Shown here in pieces: positions 1 to 5,628 of a stretch of 5,628 bases of DNA (positions are counted from its first letter, which is position 1; every line of letters begins with the position of its first letter). The notes under the pieces are model-generated. The model ran no database searches. It had not been told where the DNA came from and saw nothing but the letters and a program-made list of their open reading frames with translations. The DNA is from Lysobacterales bacterium UBA5700 (GTDB lineage Bacteria; Pseudomonadota; Gammaproteobacteria; Xanthomonadales; Xanthomonadaceae), in assembly GCA_002420085.1 (NCBI GenBank), contig DIHI01000109.1, positions 25,350-30,977 on the forward strand, given 5' to 3'. A program made the position numbers and the translations under genes.

Positions 1-65
1 CGCCGGACAGACAGGCCCAGACGACGCCATACCTCGTCCAATCCCAGCACAACGGAGACACGCCC

Positions 66-854
66 GTGGCATTTCTGAAAGGCAAACGCGCGCTCATCGT
101 CGGCATCGCCAGTCAGCGCTCGATCGCCAGCGGCATCGCCGAAGCGATGCATCGCGAAGGCGCCGAACTCGCCTTCACCTACCAGAACGACAAGCTCAGA
201 TCGCGGGTGGAATCAGCCGCCGCCGAAACCGGCTCGAACATCGTGCTGCCGCTCGATGTCGCCGACGATGGCCAGATCGAAGCGCTGTTCAGCCAACTGG
301 CACGCCACTGGGACGGCTTCGACATCCTGATCCACTCGGTCGGCTTCGCGCCGCGCGAGGCGATCGAGGGCGAATACCTGGATGGCCTGACCCGCGAGAA
401 TTTCCGCATCGCCCACGACATTTCCAGCTACAGCCTGTCGGCCCTGGCCAAGGCTGCTCGGCCGATGATGAAGGGTCGCAATGGCGCGATCCTGACCCTG
501 ACCTACCTCGGTGCCGAACGCGCCCTGGCCAACTACAACGTCATGGGCGTCGCCAAGGCTTCGCTGGAAGCCAGCGTTCGCTACCTGGCGCTCAATCTCG
601 GCCCGGAAGGCACACGGGTGAATGCCATCTCAGCCGGTCCGATCAAGACCCTGGCGGCAGCCGGCATCGCCAACTTCCGCAAGATGCTGGGCCATGTCGA
701 GGCACACGCGCCGTTGCGGCGGACGGTCTCGATCGAGGATGTCGGCAATGTCGCGGCGTTCCTGTGTTCCGACCTGGCGTCGGGCATCACCGGCGAGATC
801 ACCTATGTCGATGCCGGCTACAACATCCTCGGCATGACCGGGATCGATGGCTGA
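66..854 (+). CDS. fabI: Enoyl-[acyl-carrier-protein] reductase (NADH), FabI
   Basis: FabI reduces the trans-2 double bond of enoyl-ACP with NAD(P)H, the last step of each cycle of type II fatty-acid elongation in the cytoplasm. The protein has 262 residues, the same length as E. coli FabI, and aligns with it throughout. It is a short-chain dehydrogenase fold with the FabI-type cofactor loop [13 protein letters not shown] (residues 13-25), Gln40 in TYQNDKL, Asp64 for the adenine pocket and HSVGFAP (90-96). The active-site series is Tyr147, Tyr157 and Lys164 in [34 protein letters not shown] (186-198) precedes the flexible substrate loop. The start is GTG, chosen because [13 protein letters not shown] matches the E. 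coli N-terminus and GGAG (54-57) lies 8 nt upstream. The reading frame stays open to the left edge without an ATG, so a longer form is not excluded but is unlikely. Bases 1-65 show no convincing promoter or other gene. No catalytic residue is missing. It is convergent with ppiD. The family assignment is very secure. Confidence 0.97.
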   Translation: MAFLKGKRALIVGIASQRSIASGIAEAMHREGAELAFTYQNDKLRSRVESAAAETGSNIVLPLDVADDGQIEALFSQLARHWDGFDILIHSVGFAPREAIEGEYLDGLTRENFRIAHDISSYSLSALAKAARPMMKGRNGAILTLTYLGAERALANYNVMGVAKASLEASVRYLALNLGPEGTRVNAISAGPIKTLAAAGIANFRKMLGHVEAHAPLRRTVSIEDVGNVAAFLCSDLASGITGEITYVDAGYNILGMTGIDG

Positions 855-868
855 ACGGATCGATCCCG
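839..868. repeat. 10-bp inverted repeat enclosing the fabI stop codon
   Basis: The arms CGGGATCGAT (839-848) and ATCGATCCCG (859-868) are perfect inverted complements separated by 10 nt. The loop contains the TGA stop of fabI (852-854). The mRNA could fold into a stable stem over the end of the coding region. No T-run follows, so this is not a canonical intrinsic terminator. It may protect the 3' end of the mRNA or be chance, because GATC-rich words are common here. The pairing is read directly; the role is inferred. Confidence 0.5.
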
Positions 869-894
869 TACACGACCCGCTGCGCGGGGCGTGA

Positions 895-924
895 GGCTGC
901 GCCGGGTTGACGACCGGCGCAGCC
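895..924. terminator. Strong GC-rich hairpin between convergent fabI and ppiD (candidate bidirectional terminator)
   Basis: GGCTGCGCCGG (895-905) pairs perfectly with CCGGCGCAGCC (914-924) around an 8-nt loop, giving an 11-bp stem that is almost all G-C. It lies in the 84-bp gap between the ends of two convergent genes, where termination is needed in both directions. Neither side has a run of T residues, so it may instead act as a 3' exonuclease barrier or work together with Rho. A smaller stem, CCCGC/GCGGG (876-888), lies beside it. The structure is clear and the terminator role is a positional inference. Confidence 0.55.
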
Positions 925-938
925 GCTGAACTCTGAAC

Positions 939-2846
939 TCAGAGCGCGTCCTCGACCACCACCACCGGAATCTGATCGCGCAGTGCGCGGACGAACGCCC
1001 GCAGTTCCAGATCGGCCTGGATCTCCGACAGTTGCCGGCGGATCGCCTCACGGTTGGCGCTGTCCAGCTTGGACGGATCGCCGTCAGTCACCGTTGCCAG
1101 CGTGATCAGGGTGAACCGTTCGGGACTGGACTCGGCCAGACCATGGCTGAGTCCACCCTCGCTCGGCACCGGAAGGGAGAATGCCGTGTCGACGATCGCC
1201 CGATCCGGACTCCCAGCGAAACGACGCAGGGCCAGCACCTGCTCCGGCTGTGTACCCGCCTCGGCAGCCAGTTCGCTCAGGGTGGCACCTGCCTTGAGCC
1301 GCTCGAACAACGCATCCGCTCGGGCACGCGCCGCCTTGGCGCGACGGTCGGCCAATGCCTCCGCTTCGACCCGCTCGCGAACAGCCTCGAATGCCTGGAT
1401 CTCGGGCGGCACATGCTCGACCACACGCAGGATGACGATGTGGTTGGGGCCGAGTTCGATCGAGTCGCTGCTCAGTCCTTCCTCGATCACCTGTCGGGAG
1501 AATGCCGCAGCGATCACCTCAGGATTGCCGGTAATGCCCTCGCCGCCCTGCCGGCTGAAGTGGGCGCTGGTCTGCACGCGCAGGCCCATCGACTCGGCCA
1601 CGGTCGCCAAGGCGGTCGGATCGCGGTAGGTGGCATCGATCAGGCGACCAGACGTCTCGCTGAAGGCACGCTCGCGCTCACCATCGAGATAGGCACGCTC
1701 AAGTTCGGCACGCACATCCTCGAACGGAACCTGATTGCCCGGCCGAATCTCGGCTACTTTCAGCACGTGCCAGCCTTCCGCACTGCGCACCGGCTCTGGC
1801 AACAGGCCGGGCTCGGCGGCGAACACCGCAGCGTCCACGGCTGCATCCAGCAGACCGGCTTCGAGCCAGCCCAACTCACCCCCGCTGGCACGCGAGCCGA
1901 GATCGTCCGAGGCTTCACCGGCAACTGTCGCGAAATCCTCGCCGGCCGAGATGCGCTCGATCAGTCCTCGGGCGCGGGTTTCGGCCTCGGCCACGACGAC
2001 CGCATCGGCGTCGGCGGCAAGCTTGATCAGAATGTGCGAGATCAGGCGCTGCTCCGGCTCGACGAAGCGGTCGCGCTGCTCGTCGTACCGCTCGCGCAGA
2101 GTCTGCTCATCGACATTCGAGGCGACCTCGATGTCGGCGCTCGACAGTTCGACATACTCGATCGCGACGGTTTCCTCGCTGCGGTAACGCTCGCGATTCT
2201 CGTCGTACCAGGCCAGGGCGGCGTCCTCTTCGAGCGCAGCCTCGGGCTCGGTCGGCGGCATGATCGCGAGGTACTCGATGTCGCGAGTCTGATCGGCCAG
2301 ACGGACGAAATCGTCGAGTTCGGCATCGGTCAGGAAGGCGCTATCGATCAACTGGATGGGCAAGGTCCGCACGTCCAGATCACGACGAATCTGCGATTCG
2401 TACTGGCGCGGCGTCATCGCCTGGGCGGTCAGCAGCAACTGATACTGGGTCGGATCGAAACGCCCCTCGACCTGGAATGCCGGAACCTCGGCGATGGCAT
2501 CGCGCAACTGTGCCGGCGTGACGGTCAGACCGAGTCGCTCGGACGTCTGCGCCAGCAGTTCCTCATCGATCATGCGCTCCAGCAATTCACGCCGGGCGAT
2601 CGGATTGTCCACCGCCTGCGGATCGAAGCGTTCGCCGAGTTGCCGGCGTTGCTGCTCACGATACTGGTCGAAGCGTACACGGAAGTCATCGGCACTGATC
2701 TCGACCTCGCCGACCTTGGCCACGTAATTGCTGACCGCCGTCGAGAAATAGTTGTTGACGCCGAAGAAGGCGAACGGGACAACCAGGATGGCGACGATGA
2801 CGACCGCCAGCCAACCGGTGGTTTTTTCACGCAGTTTCTGAAGCAT
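939..2846 (-). CDS. ppiD: Peptidyl-prolyl cis-trans isomerase D, membrane-anchored periplasmic chaperone PpiD
   Basis: PpiD is an inner-membrane chaperone facing the periplasm near the Sec translocon, where it assists newly exported proteins. The product has 635 residues (E. coli 623). It begins with a short basic segment and one membrane helix (about 12-30, WLAVVIVAILVVPFAFFGV), followed by a SurA-N-like chaperone region with VPAFQVEGRFDPTQYQ (about 121-136), which is typical of PpiD. A parvulin/rotamase domain (about 268-367) carries SHILIK, GGELGW and GWHVLKV. A charged helical C-terminal part follows. The parvulin histidines His271 and His360 are present, whereas E. coli PpiD lacks the equivalents. 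I chose the ATG at 2846, which has AGGA 5 nt upstream and places MLQKLREK directly before the membrane helix. A TTG start 23 codons upstream would lie inside the terminator hairpin and is rejected. No clear promoter is visible between that hairpin and the start. It converges with fabI and lies downstream of the tRNAs and hupB. Confidence 0.94.
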   Translation of the reverse strand: MLQKLREKTTGWLAVVIVAILVVPFAFFGVNNYFSTAVSNYVAKVGEVEISADDFRVRFDQYREQQRRQLGERFDPQAVDNPIARRELLERMIDEELLAQTSERLGLTVTPAQLRDAIAEVPAFQVEGRFDPTQYQLLLTAQAMTPRQYESQIRRDLDVRTLPIQLIDSAFLTDAELDDFVRLADQTRDIEYLAIMPPTEPEAALEEDAALAWYDENRERYRSEETVAIEYVELSSADIEVASNVDEQTLRERYDEQRDRFVEPEQRLISHILIKLAADADAVVVAEAETRARGLIERISAGEDFATVAGEASDDLGSRASGGELGWLEAGLLDAAVDAAVFAAEPGLLPEPVRSAEGWHVLKVAEIRPGNQVPFEDVRAELERAYLDGERERAFSETSGRLIDATYRDPTALATVAESMGLRVQTSAHFSRQGGEGITGNPEVIAAAFSRQVIEEGLSSDSIELGPNHIVILRVVEHVPPEIQAFEAVRERVEAEALADRRAKAARARADALFERLKAGATLSELAAEAGTQPEQVLALRRFAGSPDRAIVDTAFSLPVPSEGGLSHGLAESSPERFTLITLATVTDGDPSKLDSANREAIRRQLSEIQADLELRAFVRALRDQIPVVVVEDAL

Positions 2847-2912
2847 GCTGATCCTGGCCCGAATCGTGCCGGGCAGCCATCTGATCTCGATGGCTCCCGG
2901 ATTCCCAAATGG

Positions 2913-2937
2913 CAAGGGCGCCCGTAAGGCGCCCTTG
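2913..2937 (-). terminator. Terminator-like hairpin after tRNA-Asp
   Basis: A perfect 10-bp stem (arms 2913-2922 and 2928-2937, CAAGGGCGCC and its complement) closes a 5-nt loop. It starts 8 bp beyond the CCA end of tRNA-Asp in the direction of transcription. GGGCGCC-type stems of this kind commonly end tRNA transcripts. The tract after the stem on the transcribed strand is only CCATTTGGG, so the U-run is poor and termination may be leaky, with read-through into ppiD. Confidence 0.65.
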
Positions 2938-2945
2938 GGTGTAAA

Positions 2946-3022
2946 TGGCGGAGTGGACGGGACTCGAACCCGCGACCCCCGGCGTGACAGGCCGGTATTC
3001 TAACCGACTGAACTACCACTCC
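2946..3022 (-). tRNA. tRNA-Asp, anticodon GUC
   Basis: The 77-nt gene includes an encoded CCA end (2948-2946). The acceptor arms GGAGTGG (5', 3022-3016) and CCACTCC (3', 2956-2950) pair fully. The discriminator is G, as expected for tRNA-Asp. The anticodon loop CTGTCAC places GTC at 2988-2986, and the T arm carries GGTTCGAGTC. The sequence is close to E. coli tRNA-Asp throughout. It decodes GAC/GAU. It lies 108 nt after tRNA-Val and probably matures from the same precursor. Confidence 0.97.
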
Positions 3023-3103
3023 GCGCCGTGAAACTCGCTTTGCAGCGCATTACCACGAAACCTGTTGACCTGGGGCTGATCCTCCCAAATCTGCGACACC
3101 GTG

Positions 3104-3128
3104 ATCCGACCGCTGTCACCGATCGGAT
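3104..3128 (-). other. Small stem-loop just 3' of tRNA-Val
   Basis: ATCCGA (3104-3109) and TCGGAT (3123-3128) form a 6-bp stem with a 13-nt loop, starting two bases after the CCA end of tRNA-Val in the transcript. It may mark the 3' processing boundary of the tRNA in a dicistronic precursor. There is no U-run, so termination here is unlikely. The rest of the 108-nt spacer shows nothing recognisable. Confidence 0.3.
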
Positions 3129-3130
3129 GC

Positions 3131-3205
3131 TGGTGGGTGCTGAGGGTTTCGAACCCCCGACCCTCGCCTTGTAAGGGCGATGCTCTACCGCTGAGCTAAG
3201 CACCC
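3131..3205 (-). tRNA. tRNA-Val, anticodon UAC
   Basis: The 75-nt gene includes an encoded CCA end (3133-3131). The acceptor arms GGGTGCT (3205-3199) and AGCACCC (3141-3135) pair perfectly, with discriminator A. The anticodon loop CTTACAA puts TAC at 3173-3171. The D arm reads TAGCTCAGCGG and the T loop GGTTCGAAACC. It decodes GUA, with wobble to GUG and other Val codons. It is the first gene of the tRNA pair. Confidence 0.97.
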
Positions 3206-3234
3206 TGGCGAGCCGACAGCAACCGGTGTAGCCA

Positions 3235-3271
3235 TTGCATCGAAATCAAGCTGCTGATCAGACCGATGCAA
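3235..3271 (-). repeat. 8-bp inverted repeat in the tRNA leader
   Basis: TTGCATCG (3235-3242) and CGATGCAA (3264-3271) are perfect inverted complements separated by 21 nt that contain the palindrome CTGATCAG. If transcription starts near 3319, this lies in the 5' leader of the tRNA precursor, about 30 nt upstream of tRNA-Val. It may be a processing element or chance. Confidence 0.35.
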
Positions 3272-3325
3272 CATCACAACATCACCGATCACTTCAATTG
3301 AGTTGACCGTCCCGGTGAGCCGCTC

Positions 3326-3355
3326 ATTCTAGCATGAATTTTGGCAAACCGCCAA
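3326..3355 (-). promoter_or_regulatory. Likely sigma70-type promoter for the tRNA-Val/tRNA-Asp unit
   Basis: On the minus strand, TTGGCG (-35, 3355-3350) is followed after 18 bp by TAGAAT (-10, 3331-3326), a good match to TATAAT. The bases after the -10 are GAGCGGC, a GC-rich discriminator of the kind associated with stringently controlled stable-RNA promoters. It lies 19 bp beyond the hupB stop, and the predicted start near 3319 gives a leader of about 110 nt before tRNA-Val. The -35 overlaps a small TTGGC/GCCAA hairpin (3341-3355) that could instead belong to the end of the hupB transcript. Confidence 0.6.
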
Positions 3356-3374
3356 GACCTGCCGAGCGAGTTGC

Positions 3375-3647
3375 TCAGTTTACAGCATCCTTCAGGCCCT
3401 TGCCAGCCTTGAAGCCAGGAATCTTGGTGGCCTTGATCTTGATGGTCTCGCCCGTGCGGGGGTTGCGACCGGTGCGGGCAGCCCGCTTGCGAACCTGGAA
3501 GGTTCCGAAGCCGACCAGGGTGACACTATCGTTCTTCTTCAGTGCCTTCTTGATCACTTCGACCACGGCATCGATGCAGCGAGCCGCGTCAGCCTTCGAC
3601 AGATCCGCAGCGCCAGCGACCGCATCAATCAGTTCAGCCTTATTCAT
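3375..3647 (-). CDS. hupB: DNA-binding protein HU, beta-type
   Basis: HU is a small dimeric nucleoid protein that bends and compacts DNA without strong sequence preference and supports replication, repair and repression loops. The product has 90 residues, the same as E. coli HU-beta, and ends with the same KDAVN. The N-terminal helices ([18 protein letters not shown]) form the dimer body, followed by [20 protein letters not shown] (44-63). Pro63 in RNP is the conserved intercalating residue at the tip of the DNA-binding arm, and [15 protein letters not shown] forms the C-terminal helix. Cys24 in the dimerisation helix is an unusual residue for HU. The ATG at 3647 fits the family start and has GGAG (3660-3657) 9 nt upstream; an in-frame GTG at 3680 would add 11 unrelated residues. 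Its own promoter and a leader of about 130 nt lie upstream. The position directly after lon is conserved in Gammaproteobacteria. Confidence 0.96.
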   Translation of the reverse strand: MNKAELIDAVAGAADLSKADAARCIDAVVEVIKKALKKNDSVTLVGFGTFQVRKRAARTGRNPRTGETIKIKATKIPGFKAGKGLKDAVN

Positions 3648-3666
3648 ATTCGATGACTCCCTTGAG

Positions 3667-3687
3667 CAAGTTATCCCCACGAACTTG
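3667..3687 (-). promoter_or_regulatory. Leader hairpin just upstream of the hupB ribosome binding site
   Basis: On the transcript, CAAGTT (3687-3682) and AACTTG (3672-3667) form a 6-bp stem with a 9-nt loop. Its 3' foot is 6 nt from the Shine-Dalgarno GGAG of hupB (3660-3657). A stem this close to the ribosome site could influence initiation or mRNA decay. It is a short A/T-containing stem, so its stability is modest. No regulator is recognisable. Confidence 0.35.
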
Positions 3688-3774
3688 TATCCAATCGAAC
3701 CAGTGCGTGTGGAGCAAGCGCCTGGGCTTCGACCGACCTTGAGTCACGTCGGCCCGAAGAGGGAAGGCCGCCGC

Positions 3775-3822
3775 GCTTGCGGTTTTATACCAGCGCCGCG
3801 CACGCCGTGCAACACCGCAAGC
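3775..3822. repeat. Perfect 9-bp inverted repeat bracketing the hupB promoter
   Basis: GCTTGCGGT (3775-3783) and ACCGCAAGC (3814-3822) are exact inverted complements. The first arm abuts the -10 hexamer and covers the predicted transcription start. The second arm begins one base beyond the -35 hexamer. The arm centres are 39 bp apart. The placement would suit a dimeric or looping repressor, or a cruciform around the promoter. An additional GCGGTTTT word occurs at 3779-3786 and again at 3834-3841. The repeats are seen directly; an operator role is inferred. Confidence 0.5.
3784..3812 (-). promoter_or_regulatory. Strong sigma70-type promoter for hupB
   Basis: On the minus strand TTGCAC (-35, 3812-3807) and TATAAA (-10, 3789-3784) are separated by an optimal 17 bp. 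Both hexamers match consensus at four or more positions. Transcription would start near 3777, giving a leader of about 130 nt. This agrees with HU being an abundant protein made from its own promoter after lon. Confidence 0.75.
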
Positions 3823-3854
3823 CCAATATCGGCGCGGTTTTCCACTCACCAGGC

Positions 3855-3878
3855 CGGATCGCCGACGTGGCCGATCCG
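3855..3878 (-). terminator. Hairpin downstream of lon (possible terminator)
   Basis: CGGATCG (3855-3861) and CGATCCG (3872-3878) form a perfect 7-bp stem with a 10-nt loop, 19 nt after the lon stop. No U-run follows, so it is not a classic intrinsic terminator. It could be a 3' stabiliser or part of a leaky lon/hupB boundary. The 250-bp gap between lon and hupB otherwise holds only the hupB promoter and leader. Confidence 0.4.
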
Positions 3879-3897
3879 ACTTGACAAATGGCCTCGA

Positions 3898-5628
3898 TCA
3901 GTGTCGCTGTGTCGGGCGCGCCTCATCCTCGGACGCAACCGCCGGAGCCACGGTCACTGCCGTCTCCGTCTCAGGAACCGCACCCGGTGCCAGTGGGCGT
4001 TCCAGCGCAACATCGAGAACCTGATCGAACCAACGTACCGGCACGATCTCCAGATTCTGGATCAGGGTTCGCGGCAGGTCGGCGAGATCCTTGCGATTCT
4101 CTTCCGGAATCAGCACGGTATCGATGCCACCGCGCAATGCGGCCAGCAGCTTCTCCTTCAAACCGCCGATCGGCAGCACTCGACCGCGCAAGGTGATCTC
4201 ACCGGTCATCGCGACATTGGCACGCACCGGCACCTTCGACAATACCGAGACCAGGGCGGTGGCCATGGCGATACCGGCACTCGGGCCATCCTTGGGCGTG
4301 GCCCCCTCCGGCACGTGGACGTGGATGTCGTGGTGCTTGTGGAAATCGGGGTCGAGGCCGAGCGCCTGCGCGCGTGCCCGAACCACCGACAGCGCCGCCT
4401 TGGCACTCTCCTGCATGACATCGCCCAGTTTGCCGGTCAGGGTCAACTGGCCCTTGCCGGGCACCAGGGCCGCCTCGATCTGGAGCAGATCACCGCCGAC
4501 TTCGGTCCAGGCCAGGCCGGTGACCAGACCGACCTCATTGGCCTTTTCGGCGCGTCCGAAGTCGAAGCGACGCACACCAAGGTACTTGCTCAGATTCTTC
4601 GGTCCGACGTGGACCGTGCGCTTGCTGTTCTTGCGCTTTCCGGCCAGCGGAACCGGGCCGGCCAGCGCGATGTCCTTGACCACCTTGCGGCAGATCTTGG
4701 CGAGTTCGCGCTCCAGGTTGCGGACACCGGATTCGCGCGTGTAGTAGCGCACCATGTCGCGCACCGCACCCTCGCTGATGCGAATCTCGTCGTCCTTGAG
4801 GCCATTCGCCTTGATCTGCTTCGGCACCAGGTAACGCTCGGCGATATGCAGCTTCTCCTCCTCGGTGTAGCCGGGCAGCCGGATCACTTCCATCCGATCC
4901 AGCAAGGGTCCGGGAATGTTGAGGGTGTTGGCGGTGGCGACGAACATGACCTCGGACAGGTCGAGATCGACTTCCAGATAGTGGTCGTTGAAGGTGTGGT
5001 TCTGTTCGGGATCGAGCACTTCGAGCAGGGCCGACGACGGATCACCGCGAAAATCCATGCTCATCTTGTCGATCTCGTCGAGCATGATCAGCGGATTGCG
5101 CGCCCCGGCCTTGCTGAGGTTCTGAACGATCCGTCCGGGCATCGAACCGATGTAGGTCCGTCGATGACCGCGAATCTCGGCCTCGTCGCGGACACCGCCC
5201 AGGCTGATCCGAACGAACTTGCGATTGGTGGCGCGTGCCATGCTCTGGCCGAGCGAGGTCTTGCCGACTCCGGGTGGGCCGACCAGACACAGGATCGGCC
5301 CCTTCATCTGCTTGACCCGAGACTGCACGGCGAGGTATTCGAGGATGCGCTCCTTGACCCGTTCCAGTCCGTAATGATCAGCATCGAGCACGTCCTGTGC
5401 GGCGCGCAGATCCTTGCGGACCTTGCTGCGCTTGCTCCAGGGGACACCGACCAGCCAGTCGACATAATTGCGGACCACGGTCGCTTCGGCCGACATCGGC
5501 GGCATCTGCTTGAGCTTGTTCAACTCGGTGCGAGCCTTGGTCTCGACCGCCTTGGGCATGCCGGCCCCAGCGATCTTCTTGGCGAGTTCCTCCATTTCAT
5601 TGGGCACGTCCTCGCCCTCGCCCAGTTC
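3898..5628 (-). CDS. lon: ATP-dependent protease Lon (La), 3' part; N-terminus outside window
   Basis: Lon is a cytoplasmic hexameric AAA+ serine protease that degrades misfolded and short-lived regulatory proteins. The frame is open to the right edge: the first visible residues ELGEGED correspond to E. coli KELGEMDD, so the gene is cut by the window. Of 576 visible residues (numbered from the edge), the AAA+ module has Walker A GPPGVGKT (117-124), Walker B LIMLDEID (180-187), sensor-1 VATAN and LLDRMEV with the likely arginine finger Arg245. The protease domain begins near LGVRRFDFG (350) and has the catalytic Ser450 in DGPSAGIAM and Lys493 in GGLKEK. Aligning the Walker lysine with E. coli Lys362 suggests about 240 N-terminal residues are missing. 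Compared with E. coli there are about 10 extra residues, rich in Lys/Arg, between the AAA+ and protease domains, and the tail ends in an Ala/Val/Glu-rich segment. All catalytic residues are intact. Confidence 0.97.
   Translation of the reverse strand, partial: ELGEGEDVPNEMEELAKKIAGAGMPKAVETKARTELNKLKQMPPMSAEATVVRNYVDWLVGVPWSKRSKVRKDLRAAQDVLDADHYGLERVKERILEYLAVQSRVKQMKGPILCLVGPPGVGKTSLGQSMARATNRKFVRISLGGVRDEAEIRGHRRTYIGSMPGRIVQNLSKAGARNPLIMLDEIDKMSMDFRGDPSSALLEVLDPEQNHTFNDHYLEVDLDLSEVMFVATANTLNIPGPLLDRMEVIRLPGYTEEEKLHIAERYLVPKQIKANGLKDDEIRISEGAVRDMVRYYTRESGVRNLERELAKICRKVVKDIALAGPVPLAGKRKNSKRTVHVGPKNLSKYLGVRRFDFGRAEKANEVGLVTGLAWTEVGGDLLQIEAALVPGKGQLTLTGKLGDVMQESAKAALSVVRARAQALGLDPDFHKHHDIHVHVPEGATPKDGPSAGIAMATALVSVLSKVPVRANVAMTGEITLRGRVLPIGGLKEKLLAALRGGIDTVLIPEENRKDLADLPRTLIQNLEIVPVRWFDQVLDVALERPLAPGAVPETETAVTVAPAVASEDEARPTQRH

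Noticed and set aside
179..837. Short frames overlapping fabI on both strands
   Set aside because: fabI is full length and intact, and the overlapping products resemble no family and lack ribosome sites.
2847..2915. TTG start giving PpiD 23 extra N-terminal residues
   Set aside because: It begins inside the terminator hairpin, and the ATG at 2846 has a ribosome site and the expected position before the membrane helix.
1032..2927. A 631-codon open frame on the + strand lying antisense to nearly all of ppiD
   Set aside because: It is codon-for-codon in register with ppiD, so stops would need TTA, CTA or TCA codons in ppiD, which are rare in GC-rich genes. The product has no recognisable domain, while ppiD on the other strand is clear.
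3671..3679. TTATCCCCA, one mismatch from a DnaA box
   Set aside because: It is a single near-match with no cluster of boxes, AT-rich region or dnaA/dnaN context; chance is sufficient.
3648..3680. GTG start giving HU 11 extra residues
   Set aside because: HU proteins start MNKAELI/MNKSQLI, and the ATG at 3647 has GGAG 9 nt upstream; the extension would translate the ribosome site and leader hairpin.
3898..4744. Open frames on the + strand antisense to lon (3888-4196 and 4091-4744)
   Set aside because: They lie almost wholly within the conserved lon coding region, have low-complexity Ser/Arg/Pro-rich products and no domain; they are shadows of codon bias.
5605..5607. GTG as the start of lon
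   Set aside because: The frame continues upstream to the window edge with residues that match internal Lon sequence, so this is an internal valine codon.

Overview
The window looks like ordinary chromosomal housekeeping DNA from a GC-rich gammaproteobacterium. The proteins resemble E. coli FabI, PpiD, HU-beta and Lon closely. The order lon, hupB, tRNA-Val, tRNA-Asp, ppiD, with fabI facing ppiD, is an arrangement I associate with Pseudomonas/Xanthomonas-type Gammaproteobacteria. I cannot name the genus. There are no transposases, integrases, CRISPR repeats, phage genes or other signs of transfer.

Layout from left to right. fabI (enoyl-ACP reductase, + strand) occupies 66-854. The 84-bp gap to the convergent ppiD gene is packed with GC-rich hairpins. 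ppiD (periplasmic membrane-anchored parvulin-type chaperone, - strand) occupies 939-2846. Upstream of it, on the same strand, are a terminator-like hairpin (2913-2937), tRNA-Asp(GUC) (2946-3022) and tRNA-Val(UAC) (3131-3205), then a leader and a likely tRNA promoter (3326-3355). hupB (HU nucleoid protein) lies at 3375-3647, with a long leader and a strong sigma70-type promoter (3784-3812). A perfect 9-bp inverted repeat brackets that promoter. The 3' end of lon (ATP-dependent protease) runs from 3898 off the right edge, and about 240 N-terminal residues are missing.

lon, hupB, the two tRNAs and ppiD all read leftward, probably as several separately promoted units. They share a general theme of protein quality control (Lon in the cytoplasm, PpiD at the periplasmic face of the inner membrane), chromosome architecture (HU) and translation (tRNAs). 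fabI belongs to fatty-acid elongation and is transcribed from the other side.

I found no undescribed multi-gene system. The items most worth a second look are the inverted repeat around the hupB promoter, the hupB leader hairpin next to the ribosome binding site, and the PpiD parvulin domain, which keeps the histidines that E. coli PpiD lacks. Long open frames antisense to ppiD and lon are codon-bias shadows.
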